This document shows positions 62,279-64,000 of a DNA stretch of 64,000 nucleotides, piece by piece. Source of the DNA: G963677485 sp964519405 (GTDB lineage: Bacteria; Armatimonadota; HRBIN16); the NCBI GenBank assembly GCA_964519405.1, contig CAZFLA010000003.1:1-64000 (forward strand), written 5' to 3'. Both the position numbers and the translations under genes were made by a program. The notes under the pieces were generated by a model that saw nothing but the letters and a program-made list of their open reading frames with translations, was not told the DNA's origin and made no database searches. Every line of letters starts with the position of its first letter. The first letter of the stretch is position 1.

Positions 62279-63634
62279 ATGTCTGTAACTTCACACCAAA
62301 GTAAACCAAATCTGGTCTTCGTTTTTGCCGATCAATGGCGAGCACAAGCTGTTGGATATGCGGGTGATCCGAACCTCAAAGGGAAAACAAACAACATTGA
62401 TGCATTAGCTCGTGAAAGTGTTTGTTTTGAGAATGCAGTCAGCACTTGTCCTGTATGTACCCCCTATCGCGGCTCGCTATTAACAGGGCAATATCCACAT
62501 ACACATGGGTTATTCCTTAATGATGTCTGCCTAAGCAATAAGGCGACATCTATTGCCGAAGTATTCAAACAGAACGGTTATAAAACAGCATACATCGGTA
62601 AGTGGCACATAGACGGTCATGGGCGAAGCAACTATATCCCAAAAGAACGTCGTCAAGGATTTGATTACTGGAAGGTGCTTGAATGCACCCATGATTATAA
62701 TCACAGCACATACTACGCCGATGATGATCGGAAATCGCGGTTATGGGAAGGATATGATCTCATAGCTCAGACGAAAGATGCCTGTGATGTATTGCATGAA
62801 TACGCTGAAGACACGAAGCCATTCTGCATGTTCTTGTCATGGGGGCCACCCCACAACCCATACGAGTCTGCTCCAAAAGAGTTCCAGGCACTATTCGACG
62901 AGAACAAGATCATACAGCGTGCTAATGTCTCGGGTGATTTTCGCAAGGATCTTGCAGGATATTATGCTCACATAGCCGCAATGGATTCCGCAGTCAAGTT
63001 GCTTGTCGATACCCTTAATAGAACGGGACTCGCTGATAACACATTATTTGTGCTTACATCCGATCATGGTGACATGATCGGTTCCCAAAACAACATTCGT
63101 AAACAGCGTCCGTGGGACGAATCGATCATGGTTCCCATGATGATGAGATGGCCTAGTCGATTAGGCCGAACCGGAAGAACCATATCGATGCCTATCGGTT
63201 CACCCGATATCATGCCCACACTGTTGGGGCTACTACACCTTCCTATACCACCTGAAGTGGAGGGTGATGATTTTTCCGATGTCATTACTGGTAAACGCCA
63301 TCTCGATGATAACCCAGTCTTGATTGAGTGTTTAACACCATTTGGCGAGTGGGAACGACCTAATGGTGGTCGTGAATACCGCGGATTACGCACAAGAAAC
63401 TACACCTATGTGCGCACTCTTGAGGGCGCATGGCTTCTTTATGATAATGAGCATGATCCCTATCAGATGAAGAATGTGGTGAATGATCCGGCGTATTCAA
63501 AGATACAGCAAAAACTAGATCAAGCCCTTACTGCCAAACTACACAGCATCAAAGATGATTTCATGCCTGGTCACTACTATATTGCCAAGTGGGGCTATAA
63601 AGTAGATGCAAACGGCACAATACCAATAACATAG
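62279..63634 (+). CDS. Sulfatase (formylglycine-dependent)
   Basis: About 452 residues of the alkaline-phosphatase superfamily. The active-site motif is PVCTPYRGSLLTG near residue 60 (CxPxR), whose Cys is converted to formylglycine. Other blocks are NLVFVFADQWRAQAVGYAGD, YIGKWHIDGHG, FLSWGPPHNPYE, FVLTSDHGDMIGSQNN and GKWDE-type text near RPWDESIMVPMMMRWPSR. It has no obvious signal peptide, so it may be cytoplasmic. The ATG at 62279 is preferred over the GTG at 62273 because GGAG lies at a better distance. It likely removes sulfate from a sugar; the substrate is unknown. Confidence 0.92.
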   Translation: MSVTSHQSKPNLVFVFADQWRAQAVGYAGDPNLKGKTNNIDALARESVCFENAVSTCPVCTPYRGSLLTGQYPHTHGLFLNDVCLSNKATSIAEVFKQNGYKTAYIGKWHIDGHGRSNYIPKERRQGFDYWKVLECTHDYNHSTYYADDDRKSRLWEGYDLIAQTKDACDVLHEYAEDTKPFCMFLSWGPPHNPYESAPKEFQALFDENKIIQRANVSGDFRKDLAGYYAHIAAMDSAVKLLVDTLNRTGLADNTLFVLTSDHGDMIGSQNNIRKQRPWDESIMVPMMMRWPSRLGRTGRTISMPIGSPDIMPTLLGLLHLPIPPEVEGDDFSDVITGKRHLDDNPVLIECLTPFGEWERPNGGREYRGLRTRNYTYVRTLEGAWLLYDNEHDPYQMKNVVNDPAYSKIQQKLDQALTAKLHSIKDDFMPGHYYIAKWGYKVDANGTIPIT

Positions 63635-63653
63635 AAATCCAAAAGGAGAGTTC

Positions 63654-64000
63654 ATGAAACGTAGTCTTGCGATATCATGTCTTCTGTCAACTTTCGTGGC
63701 AGCTAGTCTGCATGCGGATGTTGCGTTAAACGGAATGTTTACGGACCACGCAGTACTTCAGCAGAATATGCGCATCCCAGTCTGGGGAACAGCATCTGTT
63801 GGTGAAAAAGTTACTGTGAAATTAGGCAATAACAGCATCTCAACAACATCCAAAGATGGAACATGGATTGTGCGTATGCCTGCTATGAAGGCAGGTGGTC
63901 CATACACATTAGGCGTTACCGGCAACAATCACATTGAGTATAAAGACATACTCATCGGTGAAGTGTGGATCTGCAGTGGGCAATCCAACATGCAGATGGG
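63654..64000 (+). CDS. Sialate O-acetylesterase family protein, 3' end beyond the window
   Basis: The window ends 115 codons in. A signal peptide (SLAISCLLSTFVAASLHA) precedes the family N-terminus ALNGMFTDHAVLQQNMRIPV. The hallmark SGNH-hydrolase motif IGEVWICSGQSNMQM, with the catalytic serine, begins at the right edge. These esterases remove O-acetyl groups from sugars. The ATG follows AAGGAG with a 6-base spacer. It is 19 bases after the sulfatase stop, so in the same transcription unit. Confidence 0.9.
   Translation, partial: MKRSLAISCLLSTFVAASLHADVALNGMFTDHAVLQQNMRIPVWGTASVGEKVTVKLGNNSISTTSKDGTWIVRMPAMKAGGPYTLGVTGNNHIEYKDILIGEVWICSGQSNMQM

Noticed and set aside
1..64000. CRISPR array, tRNA or rRNA genes, IS elements
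   Set aside because: Intergenic stretches were read on both strands; no direct-repeat array, cloverleaf, rRNA signature or transposase was found.

Overview
The window looks like a metagenome-derived scaffold from a diderm bacterium. Two runs of exactly ten N (11476-11485 and 36420-36429) mark scaffold joins, one of them breaking a gene. A heptose adenylyltransferase, LptA/B/C/F-like genes, two LptD-like barrels and many lipoproteins imply an LPS-type outer membrane. Together with a DUF3084/RuvX-like pair, three PilT genes, long secreted repeat proteins and secreted carbohydrate-active enzymes, this fits Armatimonadota or a neighbouring phylum best; that placement is an inference. Base composition looks moderate (somewhat under 50% GC by eye). 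Non-ATG starts are common: many genes start with TTG or GTG behind clear Shine-Dalgarno sites, and several coupled gene pairs overlap as TTGA or GTGA rather than ATGA. No tRNA, rRNA, CRISPR array, IS element or prophage was seen.

Left part (1-8.6 kb, minus strand): a truncated GH106-like glycoside hydrolase and ahcY, then an operon with a good promoter (8439-8467) and a good terminator (3704-3735) that holds bioY, a secreted single-pass membrane protein and three different PilT ATPases. From 8.6 to 11.8 kb on the plus strand lies a tight three-gene set: an unrecognised 670-residue coiled-coil protein, an ADP-heptose-type adenylyltransferase and a lipoprotein cyclophilin. From 11.9 to 15.3 kb (minus) are exported HEAT, HExxH and TPR proteins.

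Housekeeping block: purF-tsaE-tsaB-xer-mfd (minus, 22.7-15.6 kb), dnaE (plus), then an envelope region. In that region comEC and an LptD-like gene run leftward, diverging from lptC-lptA-lptB-lptF-DUF3084-ruvX-like. After a gene-poor stretch of about 700 bases (35.3-36.0 kb), which holds a possible decayed gene and a good promoter, come sdhCAB, a second LptD-like barrel protein (minus), a secreted helical protein and mutL. A remnant of a B12-binding radical-SAM gene follows mutL.

Right part (43.8-64 kb): carbohydrate catabolism. A secreted GH42-like enzyme lies beside a RhaS/LsrB-type ABC transporter (ATPase, two permeases of which one is frameshifted, binding protein). Next is an RbsABC-type transporter whose operon ends in a cupin sugar-isomerase-like gene. 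Then come a stand-alone ComEC-type metallo-beta-lactamase protein, a GNAT enzyme, a tandem pair of unrecognised lipoproteins, a nitroreductase, a metallophosphatase, a sulfatase and the start of a sialate O-acetylesterase. The picture is of a heterotroph that degrades decorated (probably rhamnose-containing and sulfated) polysaccharides and imports the sugars through ABC systems.
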